The notes beneath the pieces are model-generated. The model made no database searches. It was not told where the DNA came from and was given only the letters and a program-made list of their open reading frames with translations. The position numbers and the translations under genes are program-made. 64,000 bases of DNA from positions 179,756-243,755 of the forward strand of contig NZ_FNIR01000010.1 of assembly GCF_900103975.1 (NCBI RefSeq), given 5' to 3'. Numbering within the stretch: position 1 is the stretch's first letter; every line of letters begins with the position of its first letter. The DNA comes from Klenkia soli. Its GTDB lineage: Bacteria; Actinomycetota; Actinomycetes; Mycobacteriales; Geodermatophilaceae. This document shows positions 24,729-33,474 of the stretch, piece by piece.

Positions 24729-25596
24729 GCGGAGGGGGCCGCCAGCCGCGGCTGACGAGCGCGCTCTCCACCCGGGCGAGGAGCAGCTGCGGTCTTGTCA
24801 GGTGCTTCCTCGCGAAGCGCTGGACGAGGTAGCCGTCGGCGGCCGCCAGGGAGTGGCGCTCGACGTCGGCGTCCAGCTTCTCCTGCGTGGCGTGGCCGCC
24901 GCCTTCGTACTCCAGGATCAGCCGGTAGAGCTCCCACCCGAGGTCGCCGTGGGTGACGACCACACCGAAGCGGTTCGCCACCGGCATCTGCGGCTCGGGG
25001 TCGGGCAGCGGGCTGTCGAGGATCCAGCAGCGGACCAGGCTCTCCGGCCGGGACATCGCCAGCGGGGTGAGCCTGGGCGCGCAGAACCGGGCCCGGACGA
25101 CACCGCGCAGACCGTCAGCGCGGTCCAGCCGCTCCTGCAGGCGGCCGGGATCGAGGTGTCCGAGGCGGTGGAGGGCGTCCCCGATGGCCACCAGCTCGTC
25201 GGGTCGGGTGCAGCGGGCAAGGTCGAGGAAGGTCTGTGCGCCGGAGGTCACCGGCAGGCCGGCGACCTCGACGACGTCCTCGGGTCGCAGGTGGCGGTGC
25301 ACGACGGTGAGCCCGCTGCGGTGGGGCAGGAGCCGGTCGGGGCCGACCACGGCGTGGACGACGTCCGGTGGATCCACGAACGCGCCCAGCAGTGCTGCCG
25401 CGGTCTGCAGCCCGAACGCAGCCCCTTCGGGCAGCAGCGGCACCCAGGCCCTGCACCGGGTGGGCAGGTCGTCCAGCTCGCCCCTCGACAGGTACACCCC
25501 CCGGCCCAACCGGACGCCGTCCGCCTCGATCTGACGACGGCTCATCCCCGCCGCGCGTGCTCCGCTCCACGTGTACGTCCCCGAGAAGTGCTCCAC
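24721..25596 (-). CDS. DUF559-domain protein (endonuclease-like C-terminus)
   Basis: 291 residues from the GTG at 25596. The first part resembles an AbiEi-like winged-helix N-terminus (HFSGTYTWSGARAAGMSRRQIEADGVRLGRGVYL). The middle has the LTVVHRHLRPEDVVEVAGLPVTSGAQTFLDLAR stretch common to actinobacterial DUF559 proteins. The C-terminal domain has the Vsr-like order GWELYRLILEYEGGGHATQEKLDADVERHSLAAADGYLVQRFARKHL, with LEYEGGGH in the place of the usual EYDG-x-H. Biochemical function is unknown. The gene is bracketed by two copies of a palindromic element, one of which provides its stop codon. The frame is open further upstream, but those codons look non-coding. Confidence 0.85.
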   Translation of the reverse strand: MEHFSGTYTWSGARAAGMSRRQIEADGVRLGRGVYLSRGELDDLPTRCRAWVPLLPEGAAFGLQTAAALLGAFVDPPDVVHAVVGPDRLLPHRSGLTVVHRHLRPEDVVEVAGLPVTSGAQTFLDLARCTRPDELVAIGDALHRLGHLDPGRLQERLDRADGLRGVVRARFCAPRLTPLAMSRPESLVRCWILDSPLPDPEPQMPVANRFGVVVTHGDLGWELYRLILEYEGGGHATQEKLDADVERHSLAAADGYLVQRFARKHLTRPQLLLARVESALVSRGWRPPPRR

Positions 25597-25836
25597 GCGC
25601 CCGACCGTGCCGCCGGGAACCCCCAGCTGGCGGACGTGCTGGACATCTGTGGACAGAAGACCGGCATGTGGACGTGCACAAGCACCCCTCGCACCCCTGT
25701 GCCAGGATCCGCGCACCCACCCCTTCCGGCGATGATCATGGGCTTTAGCGCGGAGGACACGCCGTCGGTGCGCGTCGTACGAGCAACAACCCCATGATCA
25801 CCGCCGGAGGGGGCGCCGGCAGGGCGCGGGAGGGGG
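25597..25836. other. Gap between the DUF559 gene and the sugar ABC operon
   Basis: About 240 bases. Its right half is copy B of the palindromic element. The left half contains TCTGTGGACAGAAG and CATGTGGACGTGCAC, a locally less GC-rich stretch that may hold the DUF559 promoter. No small gene with a convincing start and coding pattern is seen. Confidence 0.5.
25726..25807. repeat. ~82-bp palindromic element, copy B (family II)
   Basis: CCGGCGATGATCATGGGCTT (25726-25745) pairs with AACCCCATGATCACCGCCGG (25788-25807) with two mismatches, 42 bases apart. The right arm is identical to copy A over 18 bases. The interior also shares a TGCGCGT...CGA segment. It lies 130 bases upstream of the DUF559 start and 30 bases after the stop of the sugar permease gene. 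Confidence 0.75.
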
Positions 25837-26646
25837 CTACTTGATGCCGCTTCTCGTGAGGCCGGCTACGAAGTAGCGCTGGAAGGCCAGGAAGACGACG
25901 ACCATCGGGATCACGTTGACCAGGGCGAAGGCCATCGTCGCGCCGTAGTCCGAGCCGAACTGGCCCTGCAGGTACAGCAGTCCGATGGGCAGCGTGTACA
26001 GCGCGTTGTCGCGCAGGGCGATCAGCGGCCAGGCGAAGTCGTTCCAGCTCTGCAGCAGGCTCATGAAGAACAGCACCGCGATCAGCGGCTTGGCCAGCGG
26101 CAGCACGATCGACCGGAAGATCCGCAGGTGCGAGGCGCCGTCGATGCGCGCGGCCTCGATCAGCTCGCGGGGGATGCCGAGCAGGAACTGCCGGGCGAGG
26201 AACAGCCCGAACGCCGACGCCGCGGTGGGCAGGATGACCGCCCAGTAGGTGCCGTACAGCCCCAGCCCGGTAACGATCCGGAACAGCGACACCATGATCA
26301 CCTGGATCGGCAGCACCAGGGTGCCCAGCGCCACGAAGAACAGCACGTTCGACCCGGGGAACCGCAGGTGCGCGAAGGCGTAGCCGGCCAGCAGCGACGT
26401 GCTCACCGACAGCACCGCGACCACCAGCGAGATGGCCAGCGAGTTGCCGAACCAGGTCACCACCGGGAACGAGGAGAACACCCGCTCGAGGTTCTCCAGG
26501 GTGAAGCTGCGCGGCCAGACCCGCAGGTCCCCGCCCAGCAGCTCGCGGCGGCTCGAGAAGGCGACGACGACCATCCAGTACAGCGGCGCGATGATCACCA
26601 GCGCCGCGACCACCGCGAGGCCCAGCCGGGCCAGTCGCCCGGTCAC
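25837..26646 (-). CDS. Sugar ABC transporter permease (MalG-type)
   Basis: 269 residues; the GTG overlaps the upstream permease stop (GTGA). Six membrane helices are predicted, starting GRLARLGLAVVAALVIIAPLYWMVVVAFSS. The cytoplasmic EAA loop reads ELIEAARIDGASHLRIFRSIVLPLAKPLIAVL, the coupling helix of carbohydrate uptake transporter-1 permeases. The C-terminus FQRYFVAGLTRSGIK is the usual MalG-like ending with VAGLTxGAVK. It acts with the MalF-type permease and binding protein upstream. No ATPase gene is in the operon; a shared MsiK-type ATPase elsewhere is likely, as in other actinobacteria. Confidence 0.95.
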   Translation of the reverse strand: MTGRLARLGLAVVAALVIIAPLYWMVVVAFSSRRELLGGDLRVWPRSFTLENLERVFSSFPVVTWFGNSLAISLVVAVLSVSTSLLAGYAFAHLRFPGSNVLFFVALGTLVLPIQVIMVSLFRIVTGLGLYGTYWAVILPTAASAFGLFLARQFLLGIPRELIEAARIDGASHLRIFRSIVLPLAKPLIAVLFFMSLLQSWNDFAWPLIALRDNALYTLPIGLLYLQGQFGSDYGATMAFALVNVIPMVVVFLAFQRYFVAGLTRSGIK

Positions 26647-27578
26647 TCGACCAGGTCCCGGGTCCGCGAGGCCCGCCACTGCACCACGGCGAACACCGCG
26701 GCCAGCAGCAGGAGCACCATGCCGAGTGCTGCGGCGTAGCCCTGGTCGCGGGTGACGAAGCCGGTGTCGTAGGCGTAGGTGACCAGCACGTTCGTGGCGT
26801 TGCGCGGCCCGCCGCCGGTCAGCACGAACACGATGTCGAACACCTGGAAGCTGTAGATGACGTTGAGCACCACCAGGAAGAAGGACGACGGCCCCAGCAG
26901 CGGCAGCGTGACGTGCCGGAAGCGCTGCCACGCGTTCGCGCCGTCCAGCCGGGCGGCCTCGTGCAGGTCGGGCCCGATGCCCTGCAGCCCGGCCAGGTAG
27001 ATGAGCATGTTGAACCCGGTGCGCCACCAGATGGTGACCAGCACGATCGTGGCGAAGGCCGGCACCGGCTCGGACTGCCAGTTGACCGACGGCAGCCCCA
27101 CCGCGGTGATCAGCTTGTCGAGGATCCCGTTGTTCTGGTCGAACACCAGGACGCCGATCAGCGCGGTGGCCACCCCCGAGACCGCCATCGGCAGGATCAG
27201 GACCGACCGGAAGAGCCCGCGCGCGGGCAGCACCGAGTTCATCAGCACCGCCAGGCCGAGGCCCAGCGCCATCGACAGCGCGGTGACCACGACGGTGAAC
27301 CCGGCCGTGGTGGCCAGCGCCTGCCAGAAGACCGGGTCCTGCACCAGGCGGGTGTAGTTGCCCAGCCCGATGAACTCGCCGTCCCCGAAGCCGTTGGTCC
27401 GCTGCAGGCTGACCAGCAGCGCCCCGGCCAGCGGCACCAGCACGAAGACCGCGAGCAGGCCGAAGTTCGGGGCCAGCAGGCCGTACGCGGCGACGGTCTC
27501 CGCGCGCGGACGGCGGGGGCGGGCCGCCGGTGCCGGGCGGGTGGCGGCCAGGGCGGGCGCCGCGGTCGGCTCAGGCAC
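26643..27578 (-). CDS. Sugar ABC transporter permease (MalF/UgpA-type)
   Basis: 311 residues from the GTG at 27578, which lies inside the end of the binding-protein gene (8-base overlap). After a Pro/Arg-rich cytosolic N-terminus there are six membrane spans. The first is YGLLAPNFGLLAVFVLVPLAGALLVSLQ, followed by the FIGLGNYTRLVQDPVFWQALATTAGFTV wording common to this family. The EAA loop is DLHEAARLDGANAWQRFRHVTLPLLGPSSFF. It forms the heteromeric channel with the MalG-type partner. Substrate cannot be read from the sequence. Confidence 0.95.
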   Translation of the reverse strand: MPEPTAAPALAATRPAPAARPRRPRAETVAAYGLLAPNFGLLAVFVLVPLAGALLVSLQRTNGFGDGEFIGLGNYTRLVQDPVFWQALATTAGFTVVVTALSMALGLGLAVLMNSVLPARGLFRSVLILPMAVSGVATALIGVLVFDQNNGILDKLITAVGLPSVNWQSEPVPAFATIVLVTIWWRTGFNMLIYLAGLQGIGPDLHEAARLDGANAWQRFRHVTLPLLGPSSFFLVVLNVIYSFQVFDIVFVLTGGGPRNATNVLVTYAYDTGFVTRDQGYAAALGMVLLLLAAVFAVVQWRASRTRDLVE

Positions 27579-28869
27579 CGGTGGCGTCGGCGATGCCCTG
27601 GGACATGTTGGCCACGGTGGTGGCGGCGTCCTGGCCGAGGAAGGCGGCGTCCAGCTCCTGCTGGAGCACCGGGATGATCCCGGACATCGAGGGCGAGGCG
27701 ACCTGGGCGGCGTCCTGCGGCTGCACCTGCGAGGCCTGGCCGACGAACACGTCGGTCAGCTCGGGCCGGACGTCGAAGGCCAGCGACCCGTCCAGCAGGT
27801 CGGGGCGCGTGGGCAGCAGCGACGCGCTCTGGCAGAAGCCCTGCATCTGCTCGCGGGCGGTGACGAACTCCAGGAACGCGGCGGCGAGCTCGGGCTTGCC
27901 GGTGTCCGCCGTGGCGACCAGGGCGTTGCCGCCGAAGTCGCCGCCCCGGCGCACCCCGCGGGGGGCGAAGGTGACGCCCCACTCGAAGTCGGCGGTGGTG
28001 TCGGCGTCCGGGATCTGGAAGGCGCCGGACCACACCATCGCCACCGTGCCGGCGAACCAGCTGTCCGCGGCGTAGGTCGACGAGGTCGTGGTGTCGGTCT
28101 CGGGCACCCACTGCTCGGCGAAGAACGAGCTGCTGAACTCGACGGCCGAGCGCCCGGCGTCGGAGTCGATGAGCGGGGTCGCCTGGTCGGTGTCCAGGAA
28201 CGCGCCGTCGGCCTGGAAGAGCAGGCTCAGCCAGCGGGTGACGCCGTTGCCCTGCCAGTTGTAGGCGAACGGGTAGGTGCCGGCGGGCAGTGCGGCCTTG
28301 AGCTGGTCGGCGACGGCGGACAGCTCGTCCCAGGTCCAGGCGTCCTCGACGGTGGTCGGGATGTCGGTGATGCCGGCGGCGGCCAGCAGGTCGGCGTTGT
28401 AGAGGATCGCCGAGGTGTCGGTGTGGTGCGGCAGCCCGAACGGCGAACCGCCGTTCTGCACCGCGGCCCACGCGGTCTCGGTGAACTGGTCCTGCACGCC
28501 CTCCGACAGGTGGGGCGTGAGGTCCAGCAGCTGGCCCTGGCCCGCGTAGGCGCCGAACGTGTAGTACGGCACCCGGAAGACGTCGGGCGGGTTGCCGGCC
28601 TGCAGCTGGGCGTCGATGTTGGTGAACATCTGCTCGTACGGGACGGCGTTGAGCTCGATCCGCTTGCCCTCGTTGGCGTCCTGGAACGCCGAGATCGCGG
28701 CGCGGAACCCGGCCAGCTCGGCGTCGGTGCCCCAGGTGGTGAAGGTGAGGGTGTCGGCGTCGCCCGACCCGGAGCCACCACCGCCCCCGACGAAACCGCA
28801 GCCGGGCAGCAGCAGCGGGGCGGCGACCGCACCGGTGGCGGCGAGGAAGGCGCGGCGGGAGAACTGCAC
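27571..28869 (-). CDS. Extracellular sugar-binding lipoprotein of an ABC importer
   Basis: 432 residues from a GTG with GGAG 5 bases upstream. The N-terminus SRRAFLAATGAVAAPLLLPGCG carries a twin-arginine-like RR followed by a lipobox LPGC, so it is exported and lipid-anchored. The mature domain begins DTLTFTTWGTDAELAGFRAAISAFQDAN, typical of cluster B (solute-binding family 1) proteins for oligosaccharides, with YNADLLAAAGI and WTWDELSAVADQLKAA in the usual places. It captures the sugar and delivers it to the two permeases downstream. It heads the three-gene operon. The flanking GH13 enzyme suggests but does not prove an alpha-glucoside substrate. Confidence 0.95.
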   Translation of the reverse strand: MQFSRRAFLAATGAVAAPLLLPGCGFVGGGGGSGSGDADTLTFTTWGTDAELAGFRAAISAFQDANEGKRIELNAVPYEQMFTNIDAQLQAGNPPDVFRVPYYTFGAYAGQGQLLDLTPHLSEGVQDQFTETAWAAVQNGGSPFGLPHHTDTSAILYNADLLAAAGITDIPTTVEDAWTWDELSAVADQLKAALPAGTYPFAYNWQGNGVTRWLSLLFQADGAFLDTDQATPLIDSDAGRSAVEFSSSFFAEQWVPETDTTTSSTYAADSWFAGTVAMVWSGAFQIPDADTTADFEWGVTFAPRGVRRGGDFGGNALVATADTGKPELAAAFLEFVTAREQMQGFCQSASLLPTRPDLLDGSLAFDVRPELTDVFVGQASQVQPQDAAQVASPSMSGIIPVLQQELDAAFLGQDAATTVANMSQGIADATGA

Positions 28870-28987
28870 GGCGGCTCCAGGTGAGAGCAGGCACCGGGTG
28901 GACCCGGCGGGGCCGGATCACCCTATACGCGGGAGAACTGCGCAAGCACGGCTTACCGGCGGTTACGGAAACGCCCTGCTCAGGAGC

Positions 28988-31507
28988 TCAGACGGCCCGG
29001 AGCGGCCGGGCCGGTGTGCTCCGGGCGCGGTCGCCGAGCCACCCCGGCAGGTCGGCGGTGGGCATCGGTCGGCCCAGGTGCCAGCCCTGCACCAGGTCGC
29101 AGCCGGTGTCGGCGAGCAGGTCCCAGGTCTCCTGGTCCTCGACGCCCTCGGCGACCACCGCCAGGCCCAGGTGCCGGCCGAGGTCCACGATCGCCCGCAC
29201 GATCGCGACGTCCTCGCCGCCGGACCGCAGACCGGTGACGAAGCTCTGGTCGATCTTCACCTCCTGCACCGGGAGCCTCTTGAGGTAGGACAGCGACGAG
29301 TAGCCGGTGCCGAAGTCGTCCACGGACAGCCGGCAACCCAGGTCGCGCAGCTGGTGCAGCACGGCGATGGTGCGCGCGGGGTCGGCCATGACCGAGCCCT
29401 CGGTGACCTCCAGGGTCAGCCGGTCGCTGGGGACGTCGTGCCGCCGGAGCAGCCGGGCCACCTCGTCCACGAGGTCGGTGTCGTGCAGGCTGCGGGTGGA
29501 CAGGTTCACCGCCACGGACAGGTCGGTGCCGGCGGCCCGCCAGGCGGCGACGGCGGCCAGCGACCGGTCCAGCACCAGCGTGGTCAGCGGACCGATCAGC
29601 CCGCTGCGCTCGGCGACGGGGATGAACTCGTCCGGGCCGACGCGGCCCAGCTGCGGGTGCGTCCAGCGGACCAGGGCCTCGACGCTGACCACCCGGCCGG
29701 TGAGCACCTCGGCCTGCGGCTGCACGTGCACCTCGAGCTGGCCCTCGTGGACGGCGGTGCGCAGCTCGGTGACCAGGGCCAGCCGGCGGGGGTCCTCGGC
29801 GGTCAGGGAGGGGTCGAACACCCGCAGGCCGCGGGTCGAGGCCTTGGCGTCGTGCACCGCGAGGTCGGCCCGCTTGAGCAGCCCGGTGGGCTCGGCGGCG
29901 TGGGTCGGGGCCAGGGCGATGCCCAGCGAGCCGGTCACCTCGACCTCCATGCCGTCCAGCGGCACGGGGTGCTCCAGGGCGCGCAGCAGGCGCCGGCCCA
30001 ACCGCACGACGGTGTCCTCGTCGCCCAGGTCCTCGGCCAGCACGGCGAACTCGTCGCCGCCGAGCCGGGTCACCAGCGCGGCGGTGCCGGCGGCGTCGGT
30101 GAGCCGTTGGCCGACCACGGCGAGCAGCTTGTCGCCCTGCTGGTGCCCGAGGGCGTCGTTGACCTCCTTGAAGCCGTTGAGGTCCAGGATCATCACGGCC
30201 GCACCGGGGGAGCGGCCGTCGCCGACCCGCTCGAGCGCGGCGACCAGCCGGCGCTGCAGCTGGGCGCGGTTGGGCAGCCCGGTGAGGGCGTCGTGCAGGG
30301 CGTCGTGGCGCAGCTGGTCGACCAGCTCGCCGTTCTGCAGCGCCACCCCGGCCTGCGCGGCGACGTTCTCGGCGAGCGCGACGTCGCTGTCGTCGAAGGT
30401 GCGGACGTCGCCGAGCCGGTCGAGGACCACCAGGGCCCCGAGGACGCCGGTGCCCCCGCGCAGGGGGACGACGACGGCCTCGCGGGCGGCGCGTGCCTGC
30501 AGCCAGGCGCGCTCCTCCGGGTCGCGGGTGCCGCGCGCGAGGAGCAGCTTCTGGCCGTCCCCCACCACGCGGTCCACGATCCAGGCGTCGACGTCGAGGT
30601 CCTCCTCGCTGCGGGTGAGCCGACCGGAGGTGCCCAGCCGGACGTGGGCGGCGACCCCCTCGCGGGCGCCGACGAACACCGCCTCGGACCGCTCGGCGTG
30701 CAGCAGTTCCCGGGCCTCGCCCAGCACCCGGCCGAGCACCTGGTCGGTCTCGGGGGAGTCGCTGACCGCCTGGGTGAAGCGCAGCAGCCGCTCGACCGCC
30801 AGGTGCCGCTCGGTCAGCGAGGCGTAGGCCCGGTAGCCCAGCAGCAGCGCGACCAGGGCGGGCACCAGCAGCCAGGCGGTGATCACCGAGGCCTGCAGCG
30901 AGGTGGCGACGACGAGGGCCACGGTGACCACGACGGGGGCGGTCGGGTCGCCGACCGCGATGTCCCGCAGCAGGCCCCGCAGGTCCAGGTCGCGCTCGTA
31001 GACGGCGATGACGGCGGCCAGCGCGACGCTGCCGAGGGCGTGCGCGGCGAACGCCCCGGCGAAGGCGCCCAGCCAGGCCAGCGGCGCGTGGCCGGGGGCC
31101 AGGTCGGCCAGCAGGTGGAAGACCGTGGTGGTGAGGGCGGTCTGCGCGCTGATCAGCGCCAGGTTCCAGCCGGTCTTGAGCGGGGAGCGGCGCTGCCAGG
31201 TGAAGACGGCGGCCGAGCCGAGCAACCGGCCCAGCAGGAGGTCCACCGGGCTGGCGAAGAACAGGCCGAGCACGAGGGGCAGCTCGCTGACCGAGACGGT
31301 GCGGGCCTCGCGGGCGGTCTGCACGTGCAGCACGCAGGCCTCGGTGGCGGCGAAGGCGACGGCCAGCACCCACCACGGCAGCGGGACGACGTCCACGACG
31401 GGCCCGGCGTGGAGCAGGTGCGCGCCGGCGACCGAGGCCAGGGCGAGCAGGGCCACGCCCTGGAGGACGACGACCACCGAGCGGTGGTCCACCGCGGGTC
31501 GGGTCAT
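28988..31507 (-). CDS. Membrane GAF-GGDEF-EAL c-di-GMP signalling protein
   Basis: 839 residues from the ATG at 31507 with GGTGAGG upstream. About eight membrane helices (1-230) form a MASE-like sensory region. Then comes a GAF-type domain (~250-400; LLHAERSEAVFVGARE...VVVPLRGGTGVLGALVVLDRLGDV). A GGDEF domain (~410-570) has an intact signature RLGGDEFAVL and begins HDALHDALTGLPNRAQLQRRL. An EAL domain (~585-830) has VEALVRW, EVTEG and DDFGTGYSSLSYLKRLPVQEVKID, keeping the metal and catalytic residues. Both c-di-GMP synthesis and breakdown are therefore possible. It is preceded by a palindrome and stands alone. Confidence 0.95.
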   Translation of the reverse strand: MTRPAVDHRSVVVVLQGVALLALASVAGAHLLHAGPVVDVVPLPWWVLAVAFAATEACVLHVQTAREARTVSVSELPLVLGLFFASPVDLLLGRLLGSAAVFTWQRRSPLKTGWNLALISAQTALTTTVFHLLADLAPGHAPLAWLGAFAGAFAAHALGSVALAAVIAVYERDLDLRGLLRDIAVGDPTAPVVVTVALVVATSLQASVITAWLLVPALVALLLGYRAYASLTERHLAVERLLRFTQAVSDSPETDQVLGRVLGEARELLHAERSEAVFVGAREGVAAHVRLGTSGRLTRSEEDLDVDAWIVDRVVGDGQKLLLARGTRDPEERAWLQARAAREAVVVPLRGGTGVLGALVVLDRLGDVRTFDDSDVALAENVAAQAGVALQNGELVDQLRHDALHDALTGLPNRAQLQRRLVAALERVGDGRSPGAAVMILDLNGFKEVNDALGHQQGDKLLAVVGQRLTDAAGTAALVTRLGGDEFAVLAEDLGDEDTVVRLGRRLLRALEHPVPLDGMEVEVTGSLGIALAPTHAAEPTGLLKRADLAVHDAKASTRGLRVFDPSLTAEDPRRLALVTELRTAVHEGQLEVHVQPQAEVLTGRVVSVEALVRWTHPQLGRVGPDEFIPVAERSGLIGPLTTLVLDRSLAAVAAWRAAGTDLSVAVNLSTRSLHDTDLVDEVARLLRRHDVPSDRLTLEVTEGSVMADPARTIAVLHQLRDLGCRLSVDDFGTGYSSLSYLKRLPVQEVKIDQSFVTGLRSGGEDVAIVRAIVDLGRHLGLAVVAEGVEDQETWDLLADTGCDLVQGWHLGRPMPTADLPGWLGDRARSTPARPLRAV

Positions 31508-31534
31508 CGTGGCCTCACCCGGTGGACAACGGCA

Positions 31535-31566
31535 GGACGGGACGGGCTCATGAGCCCGTCCCGTCC
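31535..31566. terminator. 32-bp perfect palindrome after the subtilase gene
   Basis: GGACGGGACGGGCTCA (31535-31550) is followed directly by its reverse complement TGAGCCCGTCCCGTCC (31551-31566). It lies 36 bases after the S8 peptidase stop and 28 bases before the GGDEF-EAL start on the same strand. It most likely terminates the peptidase transcript; an operator role is possible. Confidence 0.6.
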
Positions 31567-31601
31567 CTGTCTCACCCGCCGGGGTCACCCGGCCGCCGGC
31601 A

Positions 31602-33335
31602 TCAGCTCCAGGCGACCGAGGAGAACCCGACGCTGCGCCACGTGCGCGCCGACCACGAGGAGTCGCGCCAGGTGCGCGCGGTCCACGAGCCGTCCCGCCA
31701 GGTGCGCGCCGACCAGTCCGCCGACGTCCAGGCGACGCCGTTCCAGTCGACGGCCCAGGCGGCGGTCGGCCAGGTGCGGCCGGCCCAGCGGTCGCCGGTG
31801 TACACCGTCCCGCGCCAGCGGCCGCCGTCCCAGACGGTGCCCGCGTTGGTGGCCCTGGCCCAGGCCGCGGCGTCCCAGCGCACGCCCTGGACGTCGACCT
31901 CGCCGGTCAGCTCGGAGACGCCGTCGAAGACGTGCGCGCTGCCCCGGGATGCCTCGAGCGAGCCGGTGCCGCGACCCCAGACGCGGGGCAGCACCGAGGT
32001 GACGATCGCGCCCAGGGTCGGCAGCAGCCGGGCCTTCGTGATGTCGACCAGACCCGACCCGCGCAGCAGCGCGCTGACGCCGGTCAGCCCGCTGGCCGAC
32101 TGGGTGACCACCGCGCGGACCTGGTCCGGGGTCATCCACGGGTACTGCTGCAGCACCAGCGCGACCTCGCCGCTGACCACCGCGGCGGCCTGCGAGGTGC
32201 CCGATGCGTGGGCGAACCGGCCGGCCACCCGGGAGCTCGGGAAGGCCTGGTCGGCGTAGCCGTTGGGCACCCGGGCGCCGATCACCGAGACCCCGGGCGC
32301 GACCACGTCGACGGCCCGGGTGCTGTCGCCCCGGGTCGACCAGGCCGGCACCGTGTCGTCGGTGCGGGTGACCGTGCCGGCGGTGTCGGAGGCGCCGACG
32401 GCGATGACGAACGGGTCCCGGGCCGGCTGGGCCAGCGTGCGGGTCGACTCGCCCTCGTTGCCGCCGGCCACGACGACGACGATGCCGTTGCGCCAGGCGT
32501 TCTCGACCGCGTAGGTCATCGGGTCGACCTGGGTGTCCTGCACCGAGTCGGTGCCGTAGGACAGGTTGATCACCCGGATGTTCATGCCCGGGTCCCGGGC
32601 GTGCTCGACTACCCAGTTGATGCCGGCGATGACCTGGCTGACGTCGACCGCGCCGTCGCTGGCGCCGACCTTGACGTCGACGAGGGTCGCGTCGGGGGCG
32701 ATGCCGTTGAACCGGTTCGGGTCGAGGTAGGACGCCGGCGTCCCCGCGGTGTCCCGGCCGGCGATGATCGAGGCCAGGTGCGTGCCGTGCCCGAAGGCGT
32801 CGAGGTGGGCCAGCTCCGGTGACTGGCTGTCGAAGGAGAGGTCCGGCCCGTCGACGACGTTGCCGCTGCTCAGGCCGGGCACCGGGGAGACCCCGGTGTC
32901 GATGAGCGCGACGCCGATGCCCCTGCCGGTGTACCCGGCCCGGTAGGCCGCGTGGGCGCCGGTGACCTCGGCGATGTTGTAGAGGGAGCCCTTGTCGTTG
33001 ACGGCGTCGTAGCCCAGGCCGGGACCCTGCGCCGGTCCGGCAGGGCCGGCGGCCGGTGCGGCCGGTGCGGCCGGGGCCGCGGGGGTGGCCGGGATCGCCG
33101 GCTCAGCCGGGGCGTCGGGAGTGGTGGCGACCGGGGCCGGGTCGACCGAGGTCGGCGTCGTGGGGGTGGTGGGGGTGGTCGTGGCGGGGGCCGGGGCGGT
33201 GTCGCCCGGCTCCGCGACGGCGGGGGCGGCCTGGGCTGCGCCCGCCCCGACCACGGTGCCGGAGAGCCCGATCGCCGCCGTCAGGACGGCGGCGGCCGCC
33301 GCCCGGGCGAGGTGGGACGTGCCGGTGCGCCTCAT
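31602..33335 (-). CDS. Secreted S8 (subtilisin-like) serine peptidase with Trp-rich W-x4 repeat tail
   Basis: 577 residues from the ATG at 33335, which places a good signal peptide at the N-terminus (MRRTGTSHLARAAAAAVLTA...GAAQAA). An ATG at 33407 would add 24. A Pro/Thr/Ala-rich linker follows. The catalytic triad is visible: Asp in VALIDTGVS, His in FGHGTHLASIIAG, Asn in VVAGGNEGES and Ser in ASGTSQAAAVVSG. The last ~90 residues hold 16 tryptophans spaced almost strictly five apart (WDAAAW, WDGGRW, WSARTWRDGSWTARTWRD), with Tyr or Phe filling gaps. Such tails occur on actinobacterial subtilases, and their role is not established; wall or polymer binding is a guess. Confidence 0.92.
   Translation of the reverse strand: MRRTGTSHLARAAAAAVLTAAIGLSGTVVGAGAAQAAPAVAEPGDTAPAPATTTPTTPTTPTSVDPAPVATTPDAPAEPAIPATPAAPAAPAAPAAGPAGPAQGPGLGYDAVNDKGSLYNIAEVTGAHAAYRAGYTGRGIGVALIDTGVSPVPGLSSGNVVDGPDLSFDSQSPELAHLDAFGHGTHLASIIAGRDTAGTPASYLDPNRFNGIAPDATLVDVKVGASDGAVDVSQVIAGINWVVEHARDPGMNIRVINLSYGTDSVQDTQVDPMTYAVENAWRNGIVVVVAGGNEGESTRTLAQPARDPFVIAVGASDTAGTVTRTDDTVPAWSTRGDSTRAVDVVAPGVSVIGARVPNGYADQAFPSSRVAGRFAHASGTSQAAAVVSGEVALVLQQYPWMTPDQVRAVVTQSASGLTGVSALLRGSGLVDITKARLLPTLGAIVTSVLPRVWGRGTGSLEASRGSAHVFDGVSELTGEVDVQGVRWDAAAWARATNAGTVWDGGRWRGTVYTGDRWAGRTWPTAAWAVDWNGVAWTSADWSARTWRDGSWTARTWRDSSWSARTWRSVGFSSVAWS
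31608..31877 (-). repeat. W-x4 pentapeptide repeat region (tandem 15/30-bp DNA repeat)
   Basis: Codons for Trp recur every 15 bases through this stretch. The last part is a 30-bp tandem repeat encoding W-(S/T)-A-R-T-W-R-D-x-S three times. At three places the expected Trp is replaced by Asn, Tyr or Phe without breaking the period; one interval is four residues. Confidence 0.75.
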
Positions 33336-33437
33336 GCGGCGCGCCGGACGGGGAGGTCGTGCACGAGGGTTCCCGTCTGTCGTGGGCGGCCTCGTCCGTG
33401 AGGCCATGTGCGCTCAGTACGACAGTCGTGACGCTCC

Positions 33438-33465
33438 GTGTCATCCGGTGCGGCCCGGATGTCAC
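33438..33465. terminator. Hairpin after the glutamine synthetase-like gene
   Basis: GTGTCATCCGG (33438-33448) pairs with CCGGATGTCAC (33455-33465) with one mismatch over a 6-nt loop, 10 bases after the stop of the minus-strand ligase gene. Probable terminator separating it from the subtilase gene. Confidence 0.55.
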
Positions 33466-33474
33466 CCCCGCGGG

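Noticed and set aside
31608..31710. 30-bp tandem repeats suggesting a CRISPR-like array
   Set aside because: The repeats are contiguous without spacers, in frame, and encode the W-x4 tail of the subtilase. No cas genes are present.
28592..32002. Plus-strand open frame opposite the GGDEF-EAL and subtilase genes
   Set aside because: No motif or ribosome site, and it crosses two real genes and their terminator. Antisense shadow.
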